This document shows positions 37,494-45,526 of a DNA stretch of 64,000 nt, in pieces. The translations under genes were made by a program, and so were the position numbers. This DNA comes from Acidobacteriota bacterium (GTDB lineage Bacteria; Acidobacteriota; Thermoanaerobaculia; Multivoradales; J023). A model generated the notes under the pieces. It did no database searches. It was not told where the DNA came from and saw nothing but the letters and a program-made list of their open reading frames with translations. Location of the stretch: positions 1-64,000 of the forward strand of contig JAJCXR010000003.1 of the NCBI GenBank assembly GCA_029263315.1, in the 5' to 3' direction. How positions within the stretch are numbered: the stretch's first letter is position 1; every line of letters begins with the position of its first letter.

Positions 37494-37523
37494 TTATAGT
37501 TTTGTTGTTAGAGCATCGTCAAG
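37494..37523 (-). promoter_or_regulatory. Near-consensus sigma-70 promoter, leaderless start
   Basis: On the minus strand TTGACG (37523-37518), an 18-base spacer and TATAAT (37499-37494). The start codon begins at 37486, seven bases after the -10, where transcription should begin. Confidence 0.75.
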
Positions 37524-37525
37524 TA

Positions 37526-37542
37526 GGGGCCGAATGCCCCTC
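37526..37542 (-). terminator. Hairpin behind the CHAT-FGE gene
   Basis: AGGGGC-CGAAT-GCCCCT forms a 6-bp GC-rich stem 7 bases past the stop at 37549. A second, overlapping pairing (AATGCCCC with GGGGGTCATT, to about 37555) excludes it. There is no T tract, so termination is uncertain. Confidence 0.4.
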
Positions 37543-37548
37543 AGGGGG

Positions 37549-39444
37549 TCATTCGACGGTTGCAGGCGGAATCTCTCGGACGACGCGGAAACCTGTCTGG
37601 AGATTACCTTTCTTCTGGATCCAAGATGGATGTTCGAAGTCACAGTAACTCACGGCGTTGTTATACGAGCCGCCTAGCCGCAAACCACGCCCTTCACCTT
37701 TGGGATCTTCCGCTTCGACCCACTCCGCCACATTGCCATGCACGTCGTAGAGCCCAAATCTGTTGGGTTGATAGGAACCGACCTCAGCCGCCACGTCGGA
37801 AGAGTCCGAGATAGGATTCTTGCAGTTGCCATATTTGTGCAACTCGCTGGCGTCGTCCCCGAAGAAGTAGCGACTGTTTGATCCACCGCTGGCGGCCCAT
37901 ATCCATTCATCCTGGGTCGGCAAACGGTAGACGAGCGGGGCCTTCTCCCGCCGCATCAATCGATCGGTGAAGTCCCGTGCCTCCTTTGGGGTGACGTTGA
38001 CCACCGGCTTTCGATTGCGTTTCTTGCCCCTCCTGTCATCGAGTCCCATGACGATCCGCCAATCGCGGCTGGTCACCTCGGTGGTAGAGATACAAAAGGC
38101 CTGTCCCACCGAGGGGGCAGGCCCCGCATCAGTCTCAAACCCAGAGACGGGAATCACGACAAATTCGAGATCTTTCAATCCCTTTGGGGTCTTGCATACC
38201 GGCGTCGGCTGAAACCAGGGAGTAGCAAAGCGCACGACCGCCAGTACGATAGCTACCAGCAGCAGACTGAGCCAACGACGATGCCGCCGCCAGACACCGA
38301 GCCCTGCGGCGGGTGCCCCGACCAGGGTCTGGATGGCCGTGGCGGAGAACCCTTCCTTCTCCCCGGAGGCTTCCTCCACCCCCCCACAAAGTCGCAAGTT
38401 CCGGCAGGACATGTAGAGCACCGGTACCGCAAATTCACCCCGCTGGGAACCGAGTCCGAGATCCCGTCGGGCCGCCACCATCGCCCCTTCCACGGTGCCA
38501 CCTTGGGCCAACTTACTGTAGAAGACGCTGGCGAAGCCCACCGCCGCCGCATCGCTGACCACGTCGCGCATCGCCACCACTGCCGCCACACCGCGTCGCA
38601 GAAGGATCTGGGCCAAACCGTCGTAAGCGTCCTGCCCGTGACTGGCCCCCCCATGGCAGATGTTGAGGACCACCAAGGGCGGCAAAGGGCGGAGCTCCAA
38701 CGCCCGTAGCAAATCACCACCATTCACCTCGTCCGCTTCGCCGTGGTCGTCTTCCAAGCGAACGATGCCGCCTTCCCCGGTAACGCCGACCGACCCATGG
38801 GCCACCACATGGAGGATGTGGCACGGTCCACTTTCGACGTATTGCCCCAAAGAACGCAACGTCGGCGGCTCGACGCGACGCAACCGCAGACGACCACCGT
38901 GGACTTGAGGTTCCAGGGCATTGACGATGCGGCTCCATTCCGTCCGTCCCGCCAAGGGTCTTTCCCCATGGGGCTCGGCGAGCAGCGCCAGTAGGCATAG
39001 GGGCGGTTCGTCGAGACCCGGAGATTCGGCCGGCTCAGGGATGTGGAGGGTTCGTACCACCACCAAATAGGGTCGATCCGAAAGAAAGGCCCGGGTCATC
39101 GGGTCCCACATGGCCTCCCAAGGTTGCTTGGCCAGGCGGGGTGCCCCATCCAACGACAGACAAATCCGTAGACCGACATTTGGCCGGCGCCGGACCTCTT
39201 GGACCGAGGCACGATAGGCGGCGGCGATCGATGGCGTGAACGTCGTTTCGAACAGGCGGCGCCCGATGATCTGCAACTCGCGTTCAGGATCCTCGATGGT
39301 GCCGAACCAATCGTAGGTGACGTCCTCCGGTTCGAGGCTACCCTGTGGAGATTGGTCGAGCCGGACTTGATAGTCCGTGCCACGGAGGTGATCGATGGTC
39401 AGATCAAAACTCTCGAAATGCTCCAGCTCTCTCTTCCGCTGCAC
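37549..39444 (-). CDS. CHAT-domain protease fused through a membrane helix to an FGE-sulfatase (C-lectin fold) domain
   Basis: About 631 residues from GTG 39444, which has AGGGGGAT six bases upstream; the open frame extends to 39639 but that stretch is unlike protein. Residues 1-370 are a CHAT caspase-like domain with catalytic His216 in LHVVAHGS and Cys263 in VLNICHGGAS. A membrane helix (about 389-408) follows, then an FGE-sulfatase/SUMF1-type domain (about 425-625: YRLPTQDEWIWAASGG, GLYDVHGNVAEWVE, LRLGGSY). The paired catalytic Cys of true formylglycine enzymes is absent, so this part is likely a ligand-binding C-lectin fold outside the membrane with the protease inside. CHAT-FGE fusions are known from bacterial conflict and programmed-death systems. 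Confidence 0.9.
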   Translation of the reverse strand: MQRKRELEHFESFDLTIDHLRGTDYQVRLDQSPQGSLEPEDVTYDWFGTIEDPERELQIIGRRLFETTFTPSIAAAYRASVQEVRRRPNVGLRICLSLDGAPRLAKQPWEAMWDPMTRAFLSDRPYLVVVRTLHIPEPAESPGLDEPPLCLLALLAEPHGERPLAGRTEWSRIVNALEPQVHGGRLRLRRVEPPTLRSLGQYVESGPCHILHVVAHGSVGVTGEGGIVRLEDDHGEADEVNGGDLLRALELRPLPPLVVLNICHGGASHGQDAYDGLAQILLRRGVAAVVAMRDVVSDAAAVGFASVFYSKLAQGGTVEGAMVAARRDLGLGSQRGEFAVPVLYMSCRNLRLCGGVEEASGEKEGFSATAIQTLVGAPAAGLGVWRRHRRWLSLLLVAIVLAVVRFATPWFQPTPVCKTPKGLKDLEFVVIPVSGFETDAGPAPSVGQAFCISTTEVTSRDWRIVMGLDDRRGKKRNRKPVVNVTPKEARDFTDRLMRREKAPLVYRLPTQDEWIWAASGGSNSRYFFGDDASELHKYGNCKNPISDSSDVAAEVGSYQPNRFGLYDVHGNVAEWVEAEDPKGEGRGLRLGGSYNNAVSYCDFEHPSWIQKKGNLQTGFRVVREIPPATVE

Positions 39445-39640
39445 GCAATCCCCCTGATGTTCTGACCCGAATCCCCATGGGTGTGATAGCAAGTGTATCG
39501 CAGGGGCTTGGCGCCAACCGGGTGCAAAGACGCAGATTGATGCAAACCATAGAGATCCTCCTCCCGGTGCAGCAGGCAGCATCGACCGCTGAAGCGGGGA
39601 GGGCCAGCAGCACCCCCCGGTGGGCCACAAGGGCCCCATG

Positions 39641-40828
39641 TCATGCCTGGGAGGTCTCCTCCGTCAGCACTTCGAAGACCATGCCCGCTGCTTGCAGGCG
39701 CTGCAACAGGACGTCCCCCATGGCGACGGCCGGCGTCAGCACGCCGTAGACCGCCGGCAAACGCTGACCATCGAGGGTCATCGACAGGGCCGACTCGGCG
39801 AGCATCTTCGAGGTTTCCCCATAACCGGGATCACCGCCCCGCACCACGGTGCGCAGTTGCCGCTCTCCCGCTGAAGCGTGGAAGGTGACACTGAAACTGC
39901 TCTTGGCTCGCACCTCGGCGCTCGGACCTTCGCCACTTTGGCGACGCCCCAGGAGCCATTTGCGAGTCGGCCCAAGCTGTGCCAAGGCGAAGATGGAAGT
40001 CACCGCGGCGCCACCCATGAGCAGCCGGGGCAGGGACTTCACCCGCAGATAGTGACCGTAGCGGAAATCGGGTCCGTAGACATCGAGCTGACGGGCCGAG
40101 CGCAGGACGATCACCGGGTCGATGGTGGGCAACGGACAGGCCCATGACTTGAGCCGCGGCTCGTAGAAGACTCGCTGCTCGAGCGCCCCGACCCGGCGCT
40201 CCGGCGGGCTGGAGGTCCGCTTTTTCCGCCCTTGCTTGGGCGCCTTGAAGAAACGTCCCATGGCCTCCACCGCCGACTGCCAGGTGCCGCCGGAGAAGGT
40301 GCCTTGCCCGAGGACAAACCCCCGTAGGCGGATCGGCACGTCGGAGGGCAAATGGCGGACAGTGAACAAGGCGCCCAAATCATGGGGAATGCTGTCGAAA
40401 CCACAGCAGCTCACCAGGCGGAGCCGACGACGCCGGGCTTCGTCGTCGAAGCGCCGGTACAGGTTGCTCACAAACTCCGGCTCGCCGGTGATATCCGCGT
40501 AGTCGGTACCCGCTTCGACACAGGCCTCCACCAGGGGCTCGCCGTAACGCACGTAGGGTCCGACGGTGCTCGCCACCATCTGCGTCCGCTCAGCCATCGC
40601 CCGCAGGCTGGCGGCGTCCCCCACCTGGGCCTGGATCAGCGGTAGCTCGGCGCAGGCAGGATCGATCAACGCCAGCCCCTGCCGTACCTGCTCCAACTTG
40701 TCCAGATTGCGGCCGCCCAACCCCCAACGTAGGGCCCCCCCGTGTCGCGCCAGATAGTCCGCCGTCAATTGGCCGGTGAATCCCGTCGCTCCGAACAAGA
40801 CCAAATCGAGCTCGCGCTGAGACGCCAT
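39641..40828 (-). CDS. Saccharopine dehydrogenase-like oxidoreductase
   Basis: 395 residues. An N-terminal Rossmann fold with GATGFTGQLTADYLA (about 14-28) and the family pattern ASTVGPYVRYGEPLVEACVEAGTDYADITGE marks the saccharopine-dehydrogenase-like group that includes trans-acting enoyl reductases of lipid synthesis. A hydrophobic stretch near 285-300 (LLMGGAAVTSIFALAQLG) suggests membrane contact. The reaction is probably NAD(P)H-dependent reduction of a lipid intermediate; the substrate is unknown. GGAG lies ahead of the ATG. 196 bases separate it from the CHAT gene on the same strand. Confidence 0.92.
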   Translation of the reverse strand: MASQRELDLVLFGATGFTGQLTADYLARHGGALRWGLGGRNLDKLEQVRQGLALIDPACAELPLIQAQVGDAASLRAMAERTQMVASTVGPYVRYGEPLVEACVEAGTDYADITGEPEFVSNLYRRFDDEARRRRLRLVSCCGFDSIPHDLGALFTVRHLPSDVPIRLRGFVLGQGTFSGGTWQSAVEAMGRFFKAPKQGRKKRTSSPPERRVGALEQRVFYEPRLKSWACPLPTIDPVIVLRSARQLDVYGPDFRYGHYLRVKSLPRLLMGGAAVTSIFALAQLGPTRKWLLGRRQSGEGPSAEVRAKSSFSVTFHASAGERQLRTVVRGGDPGYGETSKMLAESALSMTLDGQRLPAVYGVLTPAVAMGDVLLQRLQAAGMVFEVLTEETSQA

Positions 40829-40981
40829 ACGCTCTCCTCATGAAGGCTCAGTGGCCGTACCCTCGAGAAAGGCGGGAGACTTACTTTGCTAGGATAAGCG
40901 TCTCGCTTCCTTGATGAGCACTCTACTCTTGTGACCTAAAGGACCCCAAACCGTACCATGCACCCTGGCCCGCCCCCAACT

Positions 40982-41027
40982 CTCGCTAGTGTCCATCCAG
41001 AAATAGCTCGAAGGGGGCGGAGGCCCC
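40982..41027 (+). repeat. CTAG...GCGGAGGCCCC dispersed element E1
   Basis: Begins CTCGCTAGTGTCCATCC and ends GGGGGCGGAGGCCCC. Aligns with E2 at 41198 over its full length with scattered changes. Confidence 0.55.
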
Positions 41028-41151
41028 ATTGGGCTCGGCCGGGGCTCCGAGCTCGCCGGGCCGTTTGTGGGTACCATAAACTGTTGCTGTTCAAAACTTT
41101 AACGGATATCCAATGCTGTACAAGCTCAAACACGCTCGCCCCTCGCTCGCA

Positions 41152-41207
41152 CCAAGGGGCCTCCGCTGGCACCGATTTCGGCAAATCGGAACAGGAGCTC
41201 GCTAGTT
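41152..41207 (-). repeat. Dispersed element E3, reverse orientation
   Basis: Read on the minus strand it starts AACTAGCGAGCTCCTG, forms the hairpin CCGATTT-GCCG-AAATCGG (41172-41189) and ends GCCAGCGGAGGCCCC. The hairpin is conserved with paired base changes in E5. It shares its CTAG head with E2, so the two diverge from one point. Confidence 0.6.
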
Positions 41208-41267
41208 CCCATCCGAGAAAACGATGAGGGGCGGGAGCCCTTCAGCGGTGCGCGGCCTGCGGGTGAG
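41198..41267 (+). repeat. Dispersed element E2 overlapping the start of a gene
   Basis: CTCGCTAGTTCCCATCC...GGGGCGGGAGCCCTTC, then GCGGTGCGCGGCCTGCGG. The reverse copy E6 (58986-59046) matches across the whole stretch, including the ATG and the first codons of the CRTAC1-like gene. Confidence 0.65.
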
Positions 41268-42954
41268 CGCCGCCCTTGGACTGCTGGTCGGCCTCCTGCT
41301 GCATCCCATGACGGCCGCCGGTGACGGCGTAGGTGACGGCGGCAGCGACGGTGACCTAGGGATCCACTTCACCGATGTCACCGTCGAAGCCGGTTTGATC
41401 TACGAGCACGGCTTGGGAAGCTTGCCCTTCGAGGACCCGGTCTTGGTCTCCGGGGGCGCCGCCGTCGGCGACTACGACGACGACGGCTTCGTCGATCTCT
41501 TTGTGGTACGAGGGGGCGTCGGCCCGCCCATGCTGTGGCGCAACAACCAAACCGGCGGTTTCGAGGACGTCACCGCCGGCAGCGGCCTGGAGATCGACGA
41601 CCCGCTGGTCACCGCCCCGATGTTCGCCGACTTCAGCGGCGACGGTTGGCTCGATCTGGTGCTCGGCGGTTTGGCGGACGCACCCCTACGCCTGTTTCGC
41701 AATCGCGGTGGGGTCGATTTTGTCGAGGTCACCGACGGCAGCGGCCTGTTCTCCAGCCGTCACAACTTCTCCTCCACCATGGCGGACTATGACCGCGACG
41801 GTGACCTCGACCTCTTCGTCGCCCATTGGTCACCGGACGGTGGCGGGGCCAACCATCTTTGGCGCCGGGACGCCGACATCTTCTCCCCCGTCGACTGGCG
41901 GGTCGGCATCGCCCCGCTCTACCAGAGCATCGATTGGACCTTCACCGCCAACTTCAGCGATCTCGACGGCGACGGTTGGCCCGAGCTTCTGCTGGCTAGC
42001 GACTTCGGGACCAGCCGTGTCTTTCGCAACGAGCGGGGGCGTCGCTTCGAGCTCGATACACGCAGCGAGCTGAGCGACGAAAACGGTATGGGCGCCGCCC
42101 TCGGCGACTACGACAACGACGGCGACATCGACTGGTTCGTCACCAGCATTTGGGACCCGGACGGCACACCGGAAGGCAATTGGGGCGTCACCGGCAATCG
42201 GCTCTATCGCAACCGTGGAGATGGCAGCTTCGAAGAGGTCAGTGAGGACGCAGGGGTGCGTCAAGGGTATTGGGGTTGGGGTGCCTGTTTCGGCGACTTC
42301 GACCACGACGGCTGGCTGGACATTTTCCACACCAACGGCTTCCAGGCCCCCAACGCCAGCCAATTCCTCGATGATCCGGTGCGTTTCTTCCACAACCGAG
42401 GCGATGGCACCTTCGAGGAACGCTCGCAGTCCCTGGGCCTCGACGACACTGGGCTGGGACGGGGCGTGGCCTGTTTCGACTACGACCGCGACGGCGACCT
42501 CGACCTCTTCATCGCCAACCATTCGGGGCCCCCGCGCCTCTACCGCAACGACGGCACGTCCGGGCACCATTGGCTCAGTGTCAGGCTCCGCGATGATGGC
42601 GCCAACCGTCACGGCATCGGCGCCCGACTGACCCTGACCAGCGATGGGTTCCGTCAAATGCGGGAGATCCAAAGCGGTAGCAACTACTTGTCACAACAGC
42701 CCGCCGAAGCCCATTTTGGCCTGGCCGAGAACGGGCGGATCGATCGATTGCACATTCTCTGGCCGGACGGCGGCGAACAAGTCCTGCTGGACTTGCCGGT
42801 CGACCAACAGCTGCTCATCGAGCGTCTCGGCACACCGGTTGCCGACATCCCGGCCCTCTCCGGCTGGGGGGCGGTCCTTTTCAGCCTGCTGTTGATCGCC
42901 GCCGCCGGCCACTATAGGAAACGGTTCTCCAGATCCGTCGCTCGCCAGGCATAG
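41224..42954 (+). CDS. CRTAC1-family FG-GAP/VCBS protein with IPTL-CTERM-like tail
   Basis: 576 residues. Signal peptide (LRVSAALGLLVGLLLHPMTAAG). About seven FG-GAP/VCBS repeats with calcium-binding DxDxDG loops (DYDDDGFVDLF, DYDRDGDLDLF, DFDHDGWLDIF) form a propeller, followed by an ASPIC/UnbV domain (WLSVRLRDDGANRHGIGARL, LHILWPDGG). The tail IPALSGWGAVLFSLLLIAAA plus a basic cluster matches an IPTL-CTERM sorting signal, so cleavage by an exosortase-type enzyme is expected. ATG 41224 lies in a dispersed element and has no ribosome site; GTG 41248, with GGGAG ten bases upstream, is an alternative. Confidence 0.92.
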   Translation: MRGGSPSAVRGLRVSAALGLLVGLLLHPMTAAGDGVGDGGSDGDLGIHFTDVTVEAGLIYEHGLGSLPFEDPVLVSGGAAVGDYDDDGFVDLFVVRGGVGPPMLWRNNQTGGFEDVTAGSGLEIDDPLVTAPMFADFSGDGWLDLVLGGLADAPLRLFRNRGGVDFVEVTDGSGLFSSRHNFSSTMADYDRDGDLDLFVAHWSPDGGGANHLWRRDADIFSPVDWRVGIAPLYQSIDWTFTANFSDLDGDGWPELLLASDFGTSRVFRNERGRRFELDTRSELSDENGMGAALGDYDNDGDIDWFVTSIWDPDGTPEGNWGVTGNRLYRNRGDGSFEEVSEDAGVRQGYWGWGACFGDFDHDGWLDIFHTNGFQAPNASQFLDDPVRFFHNRGDGTFEERSQSLGLDDTGLGRGVACFDYDRDGDLDLFIANHSGPPRLYRNDGTSGHHWLSVRLRDDGANRHGIGARLTLTSDGFRQMREIQSGSNYLSQQPAEAHFGLAENGRIDRLHILWPDGGEQVLLDLPVDQQLLIERLGTPVADIPALSGWGAVLFSLLLIAAAGHYRKRFSRSVARQA

Positions 42955-43306
42955 AACCTGCAATGTAGAATTGAGCTACGAACGGTTGTGTCCACGGTCG
43001 ACGCCACCGGGCCTCGGGAGCCCTTGGGAAGAGGATCACGGGATCTGCTAGAATCAAGGCTTCCAGAGGTTAGCTCGCAGGTTTGAGTGCCCGGCCGAGT
43101 CTTGGCAGCCCGGTGTCGACAGTGTTCGATACTGGGACGCGGGCGTCCCGACAACGGACAGCTGTGGGGCGCCAACATCTCAGCGGAGAAGCTCTCGCAG
43201 TGAGGCACGTAGATCAGTCCCATGGTTTGGAGGCGCGGCCACCGGAAGCCCCACCCCCAGGCCACAAGCTACGCTAAGGAAACGCTCCCCCTGTTAGGAG
43301 ATTGCC
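42955..43306. other. Promoter region of the efflux-type operon
   Basis: No gene. It holds a sigma-70-like promoter (43024-43054), so a leader of about 245 bases, and a 7-bp hairpin GGGACGC-GG-GCGTCCC (43134-43149) within that leader. Nothing else recognised. Confidence 0.5.
43024..43054 (+). promoter_or_regulatory. Extended -10 sigma-70 promoter
   Basis: TTGGGA, a 19-base spacer and TGCTAGAAT (extended -10). Confidence 0.5.
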
Positions 43307-44560
43307 ATGGATATTGCACGCCCATCGCGGAAAAAAGAGCTTCAACGCCGCCGCATCCTCTACATCGCAGCCGGTGTCATCGGCTTGACCGCCCTCGCCT
43401 TTGGTATCAGCAGCCTGGAACCGGCACCGCCCAACGTCGAGCGGTCCTCGGTGTGGATCGAGCCCGTCAAGCGGGGCGAGTTCCTGCGCTCGGTCCACGG
43501 CCCCGGAACGTTGGTGCCGGAGCAAATCCGTCACATCGCTGCTGAAACCAACGGCTTGGTCGAGGAGGTTTTGGTGGACGCCGGAGCCGAGGTCCGCGCC
43601 GACACTGTCATCCTGCGACTTTCCAACCCCGAGGTGGAGCGAGCTGCCCAGGACGCTGAGCTCGCCCTCTTGGGAGCGGAAGCCGAGCTGGCGGATCTCA
43701 AAGTACGGTTGGAGAGTCAGCTGCTCGACCAAAGAGCCAATCTGGCACGGGTCAGGGCCGACTACGAATCCGGCTTGCTGGAGGTCGAGGCCAACCGCGA
43801 GCTGGCCACCAATGGTTTGATCCCCAACATCACCCTCAAACAGTCGGAGCTGGCCGCCGAGCAGCTGACGGTGCGCCATCAGATCGAGCAGGAACGTCTC
43901 GAGAAGACCTCTGAATCGATGAAGGCTCAGCTGGATGTCAAACGCGCCACGGTGTCACAACAACGGGCCCTGTTCGGGCTGCGCACAGCCCAGCTCGACT
44001 CACTGCAGGTACGCGCCACCATCGATGGCGTATTGCAAATGGTGGCGGTCGAAGCGGGACAACGGGTATTGCCCGGCAGTGATCTGGCCCGCGTCGCCCA
44101 GCCGGATCGCCTGAAGGCGGAGATCCGCATCAACGAGACGCAAGCCAAGGACATTCAGATCGGCCAGGTGGCGCGCATCGACACCCGCAACGGCATCGCC
44201 GAAGGTCGTGTCAAGCGTATCGATCCGGCGGTGCAACAGGGCTCCGTCATCGTCGATGTGGAGCTGGTGGGGGACTTGCCCAACGGTGCCCGCCCGGATC
44301 TCAGCGTCGACGGCACCATCGAGCTGGAACGGCTGGAGGATGTTCTCTACACCGGTCGGCCCGCCTACGGGCAACCCAATAGCACGGTGAGCCTCTTCAG
44401 ATTGGAAGCCGACGGCGAATACGCCACCATGGTGCCGGTGACCTTGGGACGCAGCTCCGTCGGTGAGATCGAGATCGTCTCCGGGCTCAACGAAGGCGAT
44501 CAGGTGATCCTTTCCGACAACAAGCAGTTCGACGAAGCCAACCGGATTCGCTTGCGCTAA
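43307..44560 (+). CDS. Membrane-fusion (HlyD/MacA-type) protein
   Basis: 417 residues. One N-terminal membrane helix (about 18-38: ILYIAAGVIGLTALAFGIS). Barrel-sandwich half-motifs (LVEEVLVDAGAEVRADTVI and LQVRATIDGVLQMVAVEAGQ) flank a long coiled coil (about 105-215), then a beta barrel. This is the periplasmic adaptor of MacB-type ABC pumps. AGGAG lies six bases ahead of the ATG. Two ATPase genes follow, but after a 258-base gap and without a permease. Confidence 0.93.
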   Translation: MDIARPSRKKELQRRRILYIAAGVIGLTALAFGISSLEPAPPNVERSSVWIEPVKRGEFLRSVHGPGTLVPEQIRHIAAETNGLVEEVLVDAGAEVRADTVILRLSNPEVERAAQDAELALLGAEAELADLKVRLESQLLDQRANLARVRADYESGLLEVEANRELATNGLIPNITLKQSELAAEQLTVRHQIEQERLEKTSESMKAQLDVKRATVSQQRALFGLRTAQLDSLQVRATIDGVLQMVAVEAGQRVLPGSDLARVAQPDRLKAEIRINETQAKDIQIGQVARIDTRNGIAEGRVKRIDPAVQQGSVIVDVELVGDLPNGARPDLSVDGTIELERLEDVLYTGRPAYGQPNSTVSLFRLEADGEYATMVPVTLGRSSVGEIEIVSGLNEGDQVILSDNKQFDEANRIRLR

Positions 44561-44761
44561 CCAAGCCAACCTGTAACCTCTGGCGTCGTCACCACGTAAA
44601 GATCACTGATTACAGATCACGAGCAGCCTTGATCAACCAGCTTTGATTGACCAGATTAGGTATCAGACACGATCGAACGCAGAGGACACAACTCTGCAAC
44701 CTACAGCTGTGCAATCGACAGCGACCCATGAAACGCCCACTTCAGGGCAACGACCGCAGCG

Positions 44762-44802
44762 CTCGGAGAAGGCTGACCAGCTCCATCTGGCAGCTTCTCC
44801 GG
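44762..44802 (+). other. Leader hairpin ahead of the first ATPase gene
   Basis: CGGAGAAGGCTGACCAG pairs with CTGGCAGCTTCTCCG around CTCCAT with two small bulges. It ends five bases ahead of AAGGAG, the ribosome site, so it could control translation or processing. Two direct repeats (TTGATCAACCAG and TTGATTGACCAG, 44629 and 44643) lie further upstream in the same gap. Confidence 0.5.
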
Positions 44803-44818
44803 CTTCAAGGAGAGTGAC

Positions 44819-45511
44819 ATGGCCGAATCCCTGATTCACCTCGACGGCGTCAAGAAAGTGTTCTATACCGAGGAAGTGGAAACCCACGCCCTGGCGGGGA
44901 TCTACCTCGATATCCAAGCCGGTGAGTACGTTTCCATCGAAGGCCCTTCCGGCTGCGGCAAATCGACGTTGTTGTCGATCCTCGGCTTGCTCGATACCCC
45001 CACCGAAGGTTCCTATCTGCTCAACAATCGTCCGGTGGAGAATCTCACCCTGTCGGAGCGGGCCCGCATCCGCAACCGCGAGGTGGGTTTTGTCTTCCAG
45101 GCTTTCAACCTGATCGGCGACCTGACCGTTTACGAAAACGTCGAGCTGCCGTTGACCTACCGTGGCACCCCCGCCAAGGAGCGCAAGGAAAAGGTTGCCA
45201 GGGCCCTCGAGAAGGTGGGTATGGCACATCGCATGAAGCACTACCCCGCCCAGCTCTCCGGCGGTCAGCAACAGCGTGTGGCGGTGGCCCGGGCGGTGGT
45301 CGGCGATCCATCCATCGTGCTCGCCGATGAGCCCACCGGTAACCTCGACTCCTCCAACGGCGAAGCGGTCATGGGTTTGCTGCGCGAGTTGCATGAGGCG
45401 GGTTCCACCATCTGCATGGTGACCCATGACCCACGCTATGCCCGACATGCCGACCGCACGATCCAGCTCTTCGACGGCCGGGTGGTCGAAGAGAACGACG
45501 CAGCCGCCTGA
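44819..45511 (+). CDS. ABC transporter ATPase, MacB/LolD type (first)
   Basis: 230 residues with Walker A GPSGCGKST, signature LSGGQQQRVAVARA, Walker B IVLADEPTGNLDS and switch His in MVTHD. The sequence type (VFQAFNLIGDLTVYENVELPL) is that of ATPases partnering FtsX/MacB-fold permeases in lipoprotein release or efflux. AAGGAG lies six bases ahead of the ATG. The companion ATPase begins 15 bases after the stop. Confidence 0.95.
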   Translation: MAESLIHLDGVKKVFYTEEVETHALAGIYLDIQAGEYVSIEGPSGCGKSTLLSILGLLDTPTEGSYLLNNRPVENLTLSERARIRNREVGFVFQAFNLIGDLTVYENVELPLTYRGTPAKERKEKVARALEKVGMAHRMKHYPAQLSGGQQQRVAVARAVVGDPSIVLADEPTGNLDSSNGEAVMGLLRELHEAGSTICMVTHDPRYARHADRTIQLFDGRVVEENDAAA

Positions 45512-45526
45512 CGGGCCATCACTCAA

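Larger units (their letters stand above)
40829..41223. other. Intergenic region carrying dispersed elements
   Basis: No gene. It contains three copies of a short dispersed element (40982-41027 forward; 41152-41207 reverse; 41198-41243 forward). Between them (41060-41140) is AT-richer sequence that may hold the promoter for the CRTAC1-like gene. A fragment GAGAAAGGCGGGAG at 40863 may be a remnant of another copy. Confidence 0.55.

Noticed and set aside
40863-40900. GAGAAAGGCGGGAG as a seventh dispersed element
   Set aside because: Only a short core matches and the CTAG head is on the wrong side; too little to call.
43143-43160. GTCCCGACAACGGAC as a second site for the response-regulator dyad
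   Set aside because: The spacing between the arms differs by one base and the inner positions do not match TGTCCGATTTCGGACA.
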